A stretch of DNA of 64,000 nt from Saccharomycodes ludwigii (Eukaryota > Ascomycota > Saccharomycetes > Saccharomycodales > Saccharomycodaceae), in assembly GCF_020623625.1 (NCBI RefSeq), contig NC_060202.1, forward strand, positions 186,001 to 250,000, given 5' to 3'. The notes beneath the pieces were generated by a model that saw only the letters and a program-made list of their open reading frames with translations, made no database searches and was not told where the DNA came from. Of the stretch, positions 29,213 to 39,153 are shown piece by piece (within the stretch, counting starts at the first letter, position 1; every line of letters begins with the position of its first letter). The position numbers and the translations under genes are program-made.

Positions 29213-32200
29213 CTACCCCCCATATAAAGATTTATAGACGTCAATTTTGGAATTTGAATTATTTGAATTACCTTGGGCTAAATCATAAGTACTACTATTG
29301 TTGCTTTTACTGCTTAAATATTTCCCAGTAGTAGATTTTCCCTCTGCAGCAGCCTTTTTCAAATGATTACTAGCATTAGTTAATACTAGACTACTCAAAG
29401 ACGAAAGCGAATTAATTTTTCTGTGTCCTTTATTCGGATGATGTGACTGTTGTTGTTGTTGTTGCATGTTACCGGTATTTACATTTGTACTGTTAAATGT
29501 ATTGGCAGCGCCAGAATTGTTAGGTAAACTAACCGTATTCGCCATTGAAGTCGTAGATGACGGTTTTGATAAAGGGACAGCACTCGCGCTCCTAATACTA
29601 ATAGGCGGAGAAGGTGGAGTAGTTGCATTCGCTCTAATAAGTTTGGAGCGTGCAACTGAGGCAGCAGACTGAACAGTTTGTGGAATCCCTGGTGAAACCG
29701 CAACCGATTGTGGTCTCCTAACAGGGATACTAAAATAGCCACCTCCACCGCCACTTACATTGTTGACGGCAGCGGGCGGCTGTGTAGAGCCCACATTCGC
29801 AGAGACAGTGATGGATGGGATAACAGATGTATTATTATCTTTTTCTGTTTCAGGAGTAGTATGAGCAGTCGCTGGGGCTGATGTTGATGTTGGAAAAACC
29901 GTTGGGGCAGAAGATACGGGATCTTGCGATGGAAAACTGTCAGGTTGAGAAACTAAAATATCCGGTTTTGATACACTTTGTGGTTGTGGTAGACTTTGTG
30001 GTTGTGATGGAGCTAAAGTATCCGAGGAAGGAGTAACAGGCATAACAGGTTTAGGATCTGAAGCCATGATCAAATTACCATTGTCATCAATTGCAGGTGT
30101 GATTTGATTAGTATGCTTGTTCATCTCATTGACAGACAATTGACTAAAATCTCTTGGAGGTAAATCTAGTCTCATTTTAAACTTCCCACGTCTCGTAGTG
30201 CCTGAAGCTACTTTATGCGTGCTAACACGCTTTAATAAAATTTGTTCTTCAATAAATTTAGCTCTGTCTTGAGATGAATGAAAGGAAGTTAAATCTTTCA
30301 AGTCGTTTATCCATCTTTGGAAATCTTTCTGATCAACATCGGATGGTTTTCTAAACGTCCATGTTGTTGAAACAGGCGTTGTTGAAGTGGAACTGTTGGC
30401 AACTGGCTGAACCAAAGATGAAGAGGACGATTGTCTCTTCCAAAATTTACCTAGTCCATAAGTCTTATTAGATTTTGTCTTATTATATTCGTTCATTGCG
30501 ATGGTATTTTTTTTTTCTGCGGCACTATTATTGTCGAAATAAATGTCATCTAATGATTTAGTTTTTATTACAAATTTTTCTTCATTATACTCCAATAATG
30601 CACAATCGTTTAGTGAAATACTCATTATCGGAGAAAATAAACCTTTAGTATTTGAAGTAAGTAATGGATCATCGTCAGTTTCCTCATTAATAGTATCATT
30701 ATTACTACTACTACGGCGATTATTTGAATGGTTTTTAAAAAAATCACTAGACTTGAACTCGTGAAGATAGTTTGAAGTTAGAACGAAATAGCCTTTACTG
30801 TAATTTTTTATATATTTATTTTTTTTTAGTAGATATCCTGCTCTAATACATCTTGCCAATGGAGATTTCATTTTAGGATATATAATGTCACTTAATTTCC
30901 TAGATGATGGTATTGGATCGGTAGATCTCCATCTTAGTAGACATTTTGGATGTGTTAGAACCAATTTATCCCATTCCACACTAGGTGGTTTAGACAAAAT
31001 TCCCTGATTTAAATCGTTGCACAAATTGGACAAGGTCATTCTAACTTGTAAATCCATTAAACCGCTATACCTGGATAAAGATTTTTGAATTTCAAGATAG
31101 ACGATTTTTTCCAATTCTAGTCCTGTTTTTTGCAAATTAATGTACGATTCTTGTAAATAATGCTCTTCTAATAATTGTCTTTTCAATTGCAAATCCAACT
31201 GCAACTTCAAAAGATATGGGTCATGTTTAGGTTTTAAATTTTTTTTTTTGGAAGATTTCAAAATAGGGCCATCAGCTATATCATCAACTTTGTTTTCAAT
31301 CACAATACTAATGGCAGCAATGTATCTGTTCAACAGTTGTCCAGTCAAAGCCACATGTTCTTGAATATTGGTTTTAAAATCATCGTGCAAATCCTTAATT
31401 TCCTTAATTTTCACTTGTAAATCATTCTTCAATTCTTCCAATCTGGGTATAATGTAGGCAGTAATTTCCTTGCAAGAAATAATCTGTCTTTTGGCCAATG
31501 ATACATGATATTTTTTTAATAAAACTTGAATATCTTGGATCGATCCAGAACCAAACGGCAAAAATCCGGAGGCATTGTTGCCATCTAGCTCTACTGACTT
31601 TTTATTGAAGACTGGGATGGTATTGAGACTGTTGGAGGAACTGAAACTTTTCAACGAAGGTCTGCTGGTAGTCGCAGCGGAGGCATTTGTATTGAGTTTG
31701 TATAGATTGTTGCTACTGTTATTGCCATTAACAGTAGTGGTGCTACTATTACTGTTGACAACGGCACTCATATTAGGTAATAATGGTTCTACAATAGTAT
31801 TGTTATCGGTCAAATTTGTTAAAAATTGGAATTTGACACTATTTTTTAATCTTAAATTAATTTTTGCATATTCCTCTTGAGCGATCACCACATCTTTGAA
31901 ATAGAGAATCAAGCCTTTTAAAATTTTTTTCCATTTAGTAAATCTATCAATGACAACTGTTGTTGGATATTGTGACGCAGAATTTGAATAAGGCTCAGGG
32001 TTTTCTGGAACGGCAGTGGCGGAGGAGGAAGAGGAGCTTGAGTAATAATCCGATTTATTACTGTTTAAATTGGGTTCAATGCTAATATTAGAACCTTTTG
32101 GAGTTGGTACACCAATGTGGAAAGGAGAATGGTAATCTGTTTTAGGTAGTATTTTAACACCATTTTCGCTAAGCCAATGTTCGTTGGAGTCAATATCTAG

Positions 32201-32389
32201 ATCATCTTCTTCACTATCAAAAAGATAATCCGGTGTGTTGCTATTGTTTTGAGAAGTAGAGTTTGGAGCAACAGAAGTAGCAGCGGTAGTTGTTTTAGCA
32301 ATAGGATCTGATGGGTCTTCTTCCAATGAATAAACATCGTCTTCATTAGTGTAATCTTCATCTAATGGAACTTCTTGATATTCACTCAT
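29213..32389 (-). CDS. ASK10: Fps1 glycerol-channel regulator Ask10/Rgc1
   Basis: 1058 aa (S. cerevisiae Ask10 1146, Rgc1 1083). These paralogs bind and open the Fps1 aquaglyceroporin and are displaced by Hog1 under osmotic stress. Residues about 145-480 are helical and resemble a BAR-like region (FTKWKKILKGLILYFKDVVIAQEEYAKI onward). A PH-like domain starts near 513 (ARCIRAGYLLKKNKYIKNYSKGYF) and ends near 696 (KDFQRWINDLKDL), with a long insertion. The N-terminus is acidic. The C-terminal third is Ser/Thr/Pro/Gln-rich and likely disordered. S. cerevisiae has two duplicate copies (YGR097W, YPR115W); one is seen here, so it is co-orthologous to both. Confidence 0.93.
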   Translation of the reverse strand: MSEYQEVPLDEDYTNEDDVYSLEEDPSDPIAKTTTAATSVAPNSTSQNNSNTPDYLFDSEEDDLDIDSNEHWLSENGVKILPKTDYHSPFHIGVPTPKGSNISIEPNLNSNKSDYYSSSSSSSATAVPENPEPYSNSASQYPTTVVIDRFTKWKKILKGLILYFKDVVIAQEEYAKINLRLKNSVKFQFLTNLTDNNTIVEPLLPNMSAVVNSNSSTTTVNGNNSSNNLYKLNTNASAATTSRPSLKSFSSSNSLNTIPVFNKKSVELDGNNASGFLPFGSGSIQDIQVLLKKYHVSLAKRQIISCKEITAYIIPRLEELKNDLQVKIKEIKDLHDDFKTNIQEHVALTGQLLNRYIAAISIVIENKVDDIADGPILKSSKKKNLKPKHDPYLLKLQLDLQLKRQLLEEHYLQESYINLQKTGLELEKIVYLEIQKSLSRYSGLMDLQVRMTLSNLCNDLNQGILSKPPSVEWDKLVLTHPKCLLRWRSTDPIPSSRKLSDIIYPKMKSPLARCIRAGYLLKKNKYIKNYSKGYFVLTSNYLHEFKSSDFFKNHSNNRRSSSNNDTINEETDDDPLLTSNTKGLFSPIMSISLNDCALLEYNEEKFVIKTKSLDDIYFDNNSAAEKKNTIAMNEYNKTKSNKTYGLGKFWKRQSSSSSLVQPVANSSTSTTPVSTTWTFRKPSDVDQKDFQRWINDLKDLTSFHSSQDRAKFIEEQILLKRVSTHKVASGTTRRGKFKMRLDLPPRDFSQLSVNEMNKHTNQITPAIDDNGNLIMASDPKPVMPVTPSSDTLAPSQPQSLPQPQSVSKPDILVSQPDSFPSQDPVSSAPTVFPTSTSAPATAHTTPETEKDNNTSVIPSITVSANVGSTQPPAAVNNVSGGGGGYFSIPVRRPQSVAVSPGIPQTVQSAASVARSKLIRANATTPPSPPISIRSASAVPLSKPSSTTSMANTVSLPNNSGAANTFNSTNVNTGNMQQQQQQSHHPNKGHRKINSLSSLSSLVLTNASNHLKKAAAEGKSTTGKYLSSKSNNSSTYDLAQGNSNNSNSKIDVYKSLYGG

Positions 32390-33496
32390 GATAGCGAAAA
32401 GCTATTACGTATGTATTTTTATGTATTTTTTTTTTATTTTTATTCAAATTAGTTGATTTTACTCTTTTTATTTTTATTTTTATTTTTATTTTTTTGTTAT
32501 TGGTGATCGAATTAATGATCGTATTAATGATCGTATTAATGTTATTAAGTTTTCAAAGGCGGTTAAATGTTAAAAAAAAAGAGAGGGAACAATGTTAGTA
32601 GTATGTTAGGGAGGTGAAATTGGAAATATTATAAGATAGAGTGGCGTTATAGAGAAGATATTTAAGATGTGTATATTTATATATATTGTAGTTTTTTTTT
32701 TTTTTTTTTTTTTTTTTTTCTTTTTTTTCCTTTTTTTTCCTTTTCTTTTCTTTTCTTTTTTTTCTTCCTTTAAATTTTGATTAGTAGTAAGGAAAGGGGA
32801 AATAGAAAATGAAAAAGGAAAGATGTTGATTTAATTATGTGATTTTCTCTATGATGAAAAGTGATATTATTTAGACAAATTTAAAGGAAGATAAGGCTTA
32901 TTATTAACAATACTTGCGGTTAACTGGCGAGGGGAGAAGAAGTGCGGTGGGGGAGGGAAGAAGGGACAGTGGAAGACAGCCAAGGGACGACTAAGTTAAA
33001 AATAGACAAAAACGTAAAATGGAAATGGAAATGCGTGCGCTTTTGTGTCCTTTTCTTTTAGACAACAATATCATTATCAAAAATCACTCAAAATTATATT
33101 TATATATATATATATAAAATACGCTGCACATTCCGCTTCGGATCCTTTATGGGTCAGGTGGTCTATTTATGCCGAAACAAATACAATAGAAGCCGTAATC
33201 ATTTAATTGCTATCATATATGTATATGTATTTTTAGACGAATCTTGGTTTTAAATTCCCCTCTTCCCGTCTTCTTACTACTCACTTTCCCAAAAATTCAC
33301 GCTTTTTTCTTTTTTATTGTGATTTTGGGGAATAAAATAAATAAAAAAAAAAAAAGTTTTTCCTTGAAACTGCAAATAAAACGTTATATTTTAATAGAAT
33401 TCATTAAAAATGGGGATTTAAATTAATCGGAGAATAAGGGTAAATTGTTATTAATAATCAATAAAATTAATAGTTAAAAATTAAAAAAAATTATTA
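32390..33496. promoter_or_regulatory. ASK10/RGC1 upstream region
   Basis: This 1.1-kb stretch lies between ASK10/RGC1 and tRNA-Arg. It contains three tandem 12-bp units GATCGWATTAAT at 32505-32540, a long T-tract with TTTTC repeats (32693-32765), a purine-rich patch with AGGGG (32932-32965), and TTCCGCTTCGGAT at 33130-33142, an everted CCG/CGG pair. No credible ORF is present. The length and motif content fit a regulated promoter. Confidence 0.5.
32505..32540 (+). repeat. Three tandem 12-bp units upstream of ASK10/RGC1
   Basis: GATCGAATTAAT is followed by two identical GATCGTATTAAT units. They lie 116-151 bp upstream of the ATG, so expansion or contraction would move upstream elements relative to the start site. 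Confidence 0.9.
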
Positions 33497-33568
33497 CACT
33501 CACACTGGGGGTCGAACCCAGAATCTTCTGATTAGAAGTCAGACGCGTTGCCATTACGCCATGCGAGC
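33497..33568 (-). tRNA. tRNA-Arg (UCU)
   Basis: 72 nt on the minus strand, starting GCTCGCATGGCG. The anticodon loop ACTTCTAAT gives TCT, flanked by CTGACT/ATCAG pairing. The T arm CTGGG-TTCGACC-CCCAG is intact, and the acceptor GCTCGCA pairs with TGTGAGT. It is nearly identical to S. cerevisiae tRNA-Arg(UCU). A run of eight T, the pol III terminator, starts 6 nt downstream. No intron. Confidence 0.97.
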
Positions 33569-33810
33569 CCTTTCATGTTTTCTGATCCTAAATATAACTT
33601 CTAATCAATAGTATATATCTTTACTGACAATAAATACTTTTAAACATCGAAAAATCTTTTACCAAGCATTTGTCAACAAATATGATATCTCACCAAGTGA
33701 AAAGTATCAAACTTCTTTTGTTTATATTAAAGTATTAATTACATTATATATAAACGCATATAATTTATATAACTATTTGCATATCACATCAATCCAACCC
33801 ATCTTTTAAG

Positions 33811-34716
33811 TTAGTCTTTCTTTACAGATTTATTCTTTAAGAGTTTACTAAAAGCAATCTTAATCATTGTGCCAAACCACATCAAGTTCAATCCATCCAA
33901 AACAAAATTTCCTAAACAAATAAACATTGTCTCATAAATTAAAAACCTTGGATCATCCTTGACAATGTAGAAATCATAACACAATATACAAATTTGAGCT
34001 AACCCCCAAACAATTCTACACAGGAAAAAGGTAACCATAAATAACAGATCATTTGCATCAACAAGAAACCTCCAAAATTTGGAAATACGACCCAACTCAT
34101 ACTTCAATGCAAACCATCTAATATTCAAAAATGGGTTAGATAATTCAAAAAATAGAAAAATCGAGGCATAATAATTAATATATGGTTTACTGCCAATAGA
34201 ATAAACTGTAAATGAAATCAAGCCATGAATAACAAATGGGAAAGTGGAATATAAAATGGAAATTAGAATATCCCACATAAAGTACCCAATAGCGAAGATA
34301 CAAACAATTTCATTTTTCTCAGAATACCCGAAAACTCTTTCTGCACTGTTTTCAAATTGAAATCCAGAAAATGGCCAATATTTATCACCATCTTGAAAGA
34401 TGGCGTTAAAGCAACATTGTAATATGATTAAACTTTGAATAAAAGAAACCGAATGCATGTTTATTTGATTACGTGATTCTTTAATCGCATCTTTATTGAT
34501 TTTTTTCAACTTGTGTAAAATCGGATATAACAATTTATCAGATGCTATGAAAATTAATTCGTAAAATCCAGCAACATATAAAATTGTATGCAAATTAGCC
34601 AGGTAAAGTTCAGATGTTAGGATATTGTATTCGGTTAACTTGGCTAAAAACGCAGGATAAAATGTACCCGATGGTTTTGGTATTGATAAGATATACTTTA
34701 TTAAGCAGTTGATCAT
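33811..34716 (-). CDS. TLC-domain membrane protein, YPR114W ortholog
   Basis: 301 aa (S. cerevisiae YPR114W 315). Several hydrophobic segments form a TLC (TRAM-LAG1-CLN8) domain, roughly residues 85-290; TLC proteins are ER or Golgi multispanning proteins linked to lipid metabolism or sensing. Recognisable features are the run of membrane spans with CIFAIGYFMWDILISI and FVIHGLISFTVYSIG, and an FFELSNPFLNIRWF block typical of the family. The C-terminus is basic (LLKNKSVKKD). The function in yeast is not established. Its place between ASK10/RGC1 and PIS1 in the same orientation agrees with YPR114W. Confidence 0.88.
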   Translation of the reverse strand: MINCLIKYILSIPKPSGTFYPAFLAKLTEYNILTSELYLANLHTILYVAGFYELIFIASDKLLYPILHKLKKINKDAIKESRNQINMHSVSFIQSLIILQCCFNAIFQDGDKYWPFSGFQFENSAERVFGYSEKNEIVCIFAIGYFMWDILISILYSTFPFVIHGLISFTVYSIGSKPYINYYASIFLFFELSNPFLNIRWFALKYELGRISKFWRFLVDANDLLFMVTFFLCRIVWGLAQICILCYDFYIVKDDPRFLIYETMFICLGNFVLDGLNLMWFGTMIKIAFSKLLKNKSVKKD

Positions 34717-35436
34717 AATTTTATTTATTTATTTATTTTTTTTGTTTTTTTTGTTTGTTTGTTTATTATATATTTGCTTTCTTTATTATCTTGTGAATTA
34801 AACACACAGTTAATTATATGATACTATTATTACCAGAGTGACAGTTGGAAAAAAAAAAAACATCTATTCAATCTAAAGATAAAGTTTTTAATAAAAATAT
34901 GTAAAAATTTATTGATAAACAGATCTAAAACTGAAAACGGCGAGTTTTGTCAGGTTTTTTATTTTCTCTCCAAACAAATAAAAAAAAATAAAATAAAAAA
35001 AAAATAAAAATAAAAATAAAAAAAAAAAACAATGTATTAAAACGTTCTTTAGAAACATGCGTAAATATACGAGAAATCAACAAATACACAGCAAATCCAG
35101 TCAAATGTCAAGCCAAAATCACTCAATCAAACTTAAGTATTCATCACCTTAATTCAATTGTATATAAACGTTCCATCTTTTGTTATTTTTTAAAAAAGAA
35201 AGGAAAAAAAAAAAAAAAAAATTAAAAAGATGGAATTTACAATAAATACATAGAAAAGTAAATATGCATTAACCAAACTAACAAAAAATGTTATATATAT
35301 ATATATATATAATTTTTGTATACTAGAACTAAATCAGAAAATCCAGATAAAGTTTTTCTTTTCTTTTCTTTTCTTTTCTTTTCTTTTTTTTTTCAATATT
35401 ATTTTTGCCGTATGACATATAATGTCACGTTACACC
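34717..35436. other. YPR114W upstream / PIS1 downstream spacer
   Basis: 720 bp with TTTG repeats near 34740-34765, AAAAATA repeats near 34978-35030, a TA tract at 35291-35312 and a CTTTT repeat at about 35355-35388. No ORF or RNA gene was recognised. Confidence 0.45.
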
Positions 35437-36111
35437 TCATTTCTTATTATTGTTCACATTTTGTGCATCTTTGTTAGCTAACAAAACGGCAGCCCTATTC
35501 ATTTGGACAACATTGGCAATTTGTTTAAAAATATACCCTGGCAAACAAATTATGGTAGTGTAAATACCCAAAGTGTACCAACATTTCCTATCAACAAAAC
35601 TACACCAATACAAAGCCATGTAAAATAATTCATTGAATGCGCAAATAGTAAACAAAACATCTCTTCTACTATAATATAAATTCAATAACCATTGCTCCTT
35701 TTCAATATCCTTGTGCGACTTGCCACCGCCAGTACTTAATGTAGCATACATATGCATATAATGACTACATAAGTCCAAAGCATTGGCCATTTGAAAAAAA
35801 GGCATCAAATAAGAAGGGTACACACTAGAAAGATAAATGATTAAACATGCAGTAGTACTTCTATCTGCTATCATATCTAAAACTGCACCAAATCCGCTAC
35901 ATTGGTTATATTTACGTGCCATAGTCCCATCTACTGCATCCAATAAACAAGAAATACCATATATTAAAGTAGTTAATAGTGGACAACTTTTCATAAAAAA
36001 TAACGATAGCACCATTGTAATTATACGAGCATATCCGATTTTGTTTGGTATATATTTGAAAATATCACTAGCAGTGACATTTAATGATCGTTGATTTTTG
36101 ACAGTGGCCAT
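35437..36111 (-). CDS. PIS1: Phosphatidylinositol synthase
   Basis: 224 aa (S. cerevisiae 220). It condenses CDP-diacylglycerol with myo-inositol in the ER to form phosphatidylinositol. The full CDP-alcohol phosphotransferase signature is present: D61-G62, A65-R66, G75, D79 and D83, with exact D-G-x2-A-R-x8-G-x3-D-x3-D spacing. Hydrophobic spans lie on both sides (YARIITMVLSLFFM before; later spans up to residue 210). It matches YPR113W by order and orientation. Confidence 0.97.
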   Translation of the reverse strand: MATVKNQRSLNVTASDIFKYIPNKIGYARIITMVLSLFFMKSCPLLTTLIYGISCLLDAVDGTMARKYNQCSGFGAVLDMIADRSTTACLIIYLSSVYPSYLMPFFQMANALDLCSHYMHMYATLSTGGGKSHKDIEKEQWLLNLYYSRRDVLFTICAFNELFYMALYWCSFVDRKCWYTLGIYTTIICLPGYIFKQIANVVQMNRAAVLLANKDAQNVNNNKK

Positions 36112-36600
36112 CTCAATTGTGTGTGATTATTCTAGAGTTGTAAAAGATTTTTGATTTTTTTTTGATTTGTTTTGGATAGCATTTCCTTATTTTAAATAAA
36201 GTAAGAAAAATAGCAATAATGTTGGTAAATTATGAAAGGTTTATTTGATTTCTCGGCGAGGAAAAATGTAAAAAAATATAAAAAAAATATAAAAAAAATA
36301 TAAAAAAAAAAGTGTTAAATCAACAAATAAATGAAAACTTTTTTAGCTTATCCAACGAAATTTCCACGGAAAACTCTTTTCCTTTTATTTTTTTTTTAAA
36401 TTGATGAGCTTAAAATGAAAAAAAAATTAAAAAAAATCAAATAAAAACATTCCAAGTTCTATTCAGCTTAATGCTAAAACTAAACTATCCATCCTAATAA
36501 ATAAATAATAATAATAATAATAATATATATTCCATTGAATTGAAAAATAAAAAAAAATAATAATAATAAATAAAATGCTCAGAAATTGAACCATTTGTAC
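36112..36600. other. PIS1 upstream / TPC1 downstream spacer
   Basis: 489 bp. It holds three near-identical AAAAAATATA units at about 36270-36305, a TTTTATTTTTTTTT tract and ATA repeats near 36508-36525. I saw no inositol-choline element (CATGTGAAAT) upstream of PIS1. Confidence 0.4.
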
Positions 36601-37608
36601 TCATCTCAAAATGTTTAGTACCCGTTCATACACATATAGACTAATTACAGTTGTTGGCGCACTTTTTAATAACGCAATATATAACCCTTGATATAAAGTT
36701 TTAATACCTTCTTTCCGATATATATGGTAGCCAATGGAAATAAACTTTTTTTTCTTATGGTACTCTTTATACACCTGTGGCGATTCAGTTAATTCTGTAA
36801 TATTTCTCGAAGTCATAATCTGTATTCGCCTTCTAATTGTGTCCAGTGGAAATGTAACTGATTTTGCGGTTATACCAGCTATAGTACTACTGAACTGTCT
36901 CAACAACATAATATATGTATTCTCGTTATTCTTGCTATTACTATAGTTCTCGCAAAATACATTTATTGATTCATAAACCGAAAAAATAATAGAACTGTTC
37001 AAAGTCAATGTCACTATAGAACTGGTACACCCTTTAAATAACCCATTGAATTTATTTTCATGCAGCCATATCTCCTTGACAACATCAAACATTCGATTAT
37101 TATTTGTCCTACTAACAGTACTAATATGGTTTGTTGTGGGTACATGCTTTTGAAATGCTATGAATCTTGTCCTCAAGATATCCAAGGGATAAGAAACTAC
37201 ACTTGAACAAATCCCGCTTAAACCACCCACTATAAAACTATGTAAAGCCTCATTTTTGGTGAATATCGAAAGATGACTATTAAAATATGAATACGAAGAA
37301 AATTGAACACTTCCATACACCATGTACATCAATAGACCAGGAACATTGCCCTTAAAGAACCCTTTTATACTATTTTCCGCTTTATATATTTTTTTGATTA
37401 TATTAAATAGTTTGATGTCATTATTCCCATGCAGAGTGGATCTTGTAGTTTTTTTAGTTGCAATATTTCGAGGTAGTAATTGGTAATGTATTTTAATCAC
37501 ATCTAGTGGTGCAGTAAAAGTTCTAGCCACGATACCAGAAAGAGATCCTGCTATAAGAGATTTATAAAATGGTACATCTACTCCGCTGCGCAAATGATCC
37601 AAAGTCAT
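36601..37608 (-). CDS. TPC1: Mitochondrial thiamine pyrophosphate carrier
   Basis: 335 aa (S. cerevisiae 314). The protein is a mitochondrial carrier-family member of the inner membrane, importing thiamine pyrophosphate in exchange for nucleotides. The three carrier repeats each show the PxDxxK/R signature: PLDVIKIHY (from residue 34), PLDILRTRF (about 139) and PLDTIRRRI (about 257). GLF/GFFKGN and LYQGL motifs follow in the expected places. Synteny with YGR096W, next to RRP46, supports TPC1 over other carriers. Extra residues sit in the first matrix loop and before the last repeat. Confidence 0.9.
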   Translation of the reverse strand: MTLDHLRSGVDVPFYKSLIAGSLSGIVARTFTAPLDVIKIHYQLLPRNIATKKTTRSTLHGNNDIKLFNIIKKIYKAENSIKGFFKGNVPGLLMYMVYGSVQFSSYSYFNSHLSIFTKNEALHSFIVGGLSGICSSVVSYPLDILRTRFIAFQKHVPTTNHISTVSRTNNNRMFDVVKEIWLHENKFNGLFKGCTSSIVTLTLNSSIIFSVYESINVFCENYSNSKNNENTYIMLLRQFSSTIAGITAKSVTFPLDTIRRRIQIMTSRNITELTESPQVYKEYHKKKKFISIGYHIYRKEGIKTLYQGLYIALLKSAPTTVISLYVYERVLNILR

Positions 37609-37999
37609 TAGCCAATATACTGATGCTATTTTCTTGTTTGGAAACTTTTTTTTTTCTTCCTTTTCCTTTTCCTCTTCCTTTTCAATCTAACTTTTAATGA
37701 TTTACAAAACTAGCCATTAAAAAAAATACATTTAAAAAATAAAGGGTTTTTTTTCTCTTCGTCATTCAATCAAACGAAGAAAAAGAAAAAGAAAAAGCAA
37801 AAAAAAAAAACAAAAAACTAAAAAAGGTCCTACCCGGACTCGAACCGGGGTTGTTCGGATCAAAACCGAAAGTGATAACCACTACACTATAGAACCAAAA
37901 CTAACAATTGGTGCCATAAAATGGTTAGCCACACTCCGCATTAGTACATCCATATATTTAAAGCTAGATGGAATATAAATTTAAAAAAAAAAGAAAAAA

Positions 38000-38042
<43 letters not shown>

Positions 38043-38202
38043 CTCTTTCCTTTTCTTTTCTTTTCTTTTCTTTTCTTTTCGCTTTTCTTTTTCTTCCTTC
38101 TTTCTTTCCTTTTTCCCCTCCAGACAATCACCTTAGATATCAACTACAATTGTAGAAATTACAAAAACCTAAAGCGACAAAAATTCTATAATAATTACTA
38201 CA
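37609..38202. promoter_or_regulatory. TPC1-RRP46 divergent promoter containing tRNA-Gln
   Basis: 594 bp. It holds a GAAAAA/AAAAAG tract near 37777-37800, the tRNA, and a long T-run with CTTTT repeats at 38005-38110 directly upstream of RRP46. Confidence 0.45.
37826..37896 (-). tRNA. tRNA-Gln (UUG)
   Basis: 71 nt on the minus strand, from GGTTCTATAGTG to GGGTAGGACC. The anticodon loop GGTTTTGATCC gives TTG. The acceptor GGTTCTA pairs with TAGGACC through one G-T pair, and the T arm CCCGG-TTCGAGT-CCGGG is perfect. It is almost the same as S. cerevisiae tRNA-Gln(UUG). TTTTT follows at once as pol III terminator. No intron. Confidence 0.97.
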
Positions 38203-38949
38203 ATGACAAAGCTATACGATATCCAGTCGTCTCTACTATTAAATGTAGATGGTTCATGTGAATATAATACACCAAACATCAAAGTTCTTGCAGCAGTAAC
38301 AGGTCCAATTGAACCCAAAGCAAGACAAGAAATTCCTCAACAATTAGCCCTAGAAATTGTAGTTAAACCATGTGTAGGTATAGGCCCTACTCCAAGAGAG
38401 GTTTTAATTCAAGATAAAATACATGCTGTATTACAACACGTTTTGTGTAAATATTTATACCCAAGAAAATTATTACAATTAACTTTCCAAATAATACAAA
38501 ATTCATATTTTACTCCTTCTGATAACAACATTACTCATACTATCAACAGCAACAAAAACATTGGTATCGATCCTTCCACTTTTTGTGAGCTAAGCACATG
38601 TTTAAATTCTGCTTTTATAGCACTATTAGACTCAGGCATTGGATTACAAACTTCATATGCAAGCTGTTGTATTGGTATAGTTACTGATTCAGCTGCTAAA
38701 GACAAACTGATTGATTTGACCACCCAATTCCCCGAATCGACTTTAAAAAGCTGTCACGTAATTGTATTAGAAATTAATGACGCCAAACAAATTTCTAATG
38801 TCCTAATGATCGACAGTGCAGGCAGTTTCACAGAAAAAGATTTATTAAATGTTCTAACGTATGCAGAAAATCGTGCCATAGAAAAAATGGCTATTTTTAG
38901 GAGTGTTATAAGTTCAAAGTTGCAAAGGGATTTTATATGGAGAGAATAA
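38203..38949 (+). CDS. RRP46: Exosome subunit Rrp46 (RNase PH-like)
   Basis: 248 aa (S. cerevisiae 223). Rrp46 is one of the six RNase PH-fold subunits of the nine-protein exosome core ring; in yeast these are catalytically inactive. Visible family features are the N-terminal NVDGSCEYN...VLAAVTGPIEPK strand region, VLQHVL and CTCLNSAFIALLDSGIGLQ-like helix (here CLNSAFIALLDSGIGL), and the late ENRAIEKMAIFR helix. About 20 extra residues (DNNITHTINSNKN) sit in the middle. It is divergent from TPC1 and convergent with VAS1, as in YGR095C. Confidence 0.92.
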   Translation: MTKLYDIQSSLLLNVDGSCEYNTPNIKVLAAVTGPIEPKARQEIPQQLALEIVVKPCVGIGPTPREVLIQDKIHAVLQHVLCKYLYPRKLLQLTFQIIQNSYFTPSDNNITHTINSNKNIGIDPSTFCELSTCLNSAFIALLDSGIGLQTSYASCCIGIVTDSAAKDKLIDLTTQFPESTLKSCHVIVLEINDAKQISNVLMIDSAGSFTEKDLLNVLTYAENRAIEKMAIFRSVISSKLQRDFIWRE

Positions 38950-39153
38950 TGTGTCTTACATATAAATAACCATTCCTTTTTTTTTTTTTTTTCATTGTAC
39001 ATTATTACCAGTAATATTTACTAAGTTAAATTAATTTCATCTAATTTTAATATATATACACATATATATATATATATTCAATTCTTTTTCTTTTTTTTTC
39101 TTATCTAATATCATATAATTACAACAATAACAATACTAATAATAATAATGAAA

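Noticed and set aside
32690-32770. Poly(T) tracts as signs of retroposed gene copies
   Set aside because: Similar runs occur in nearly every spacer and are not linked to any duplicated coding sequence.
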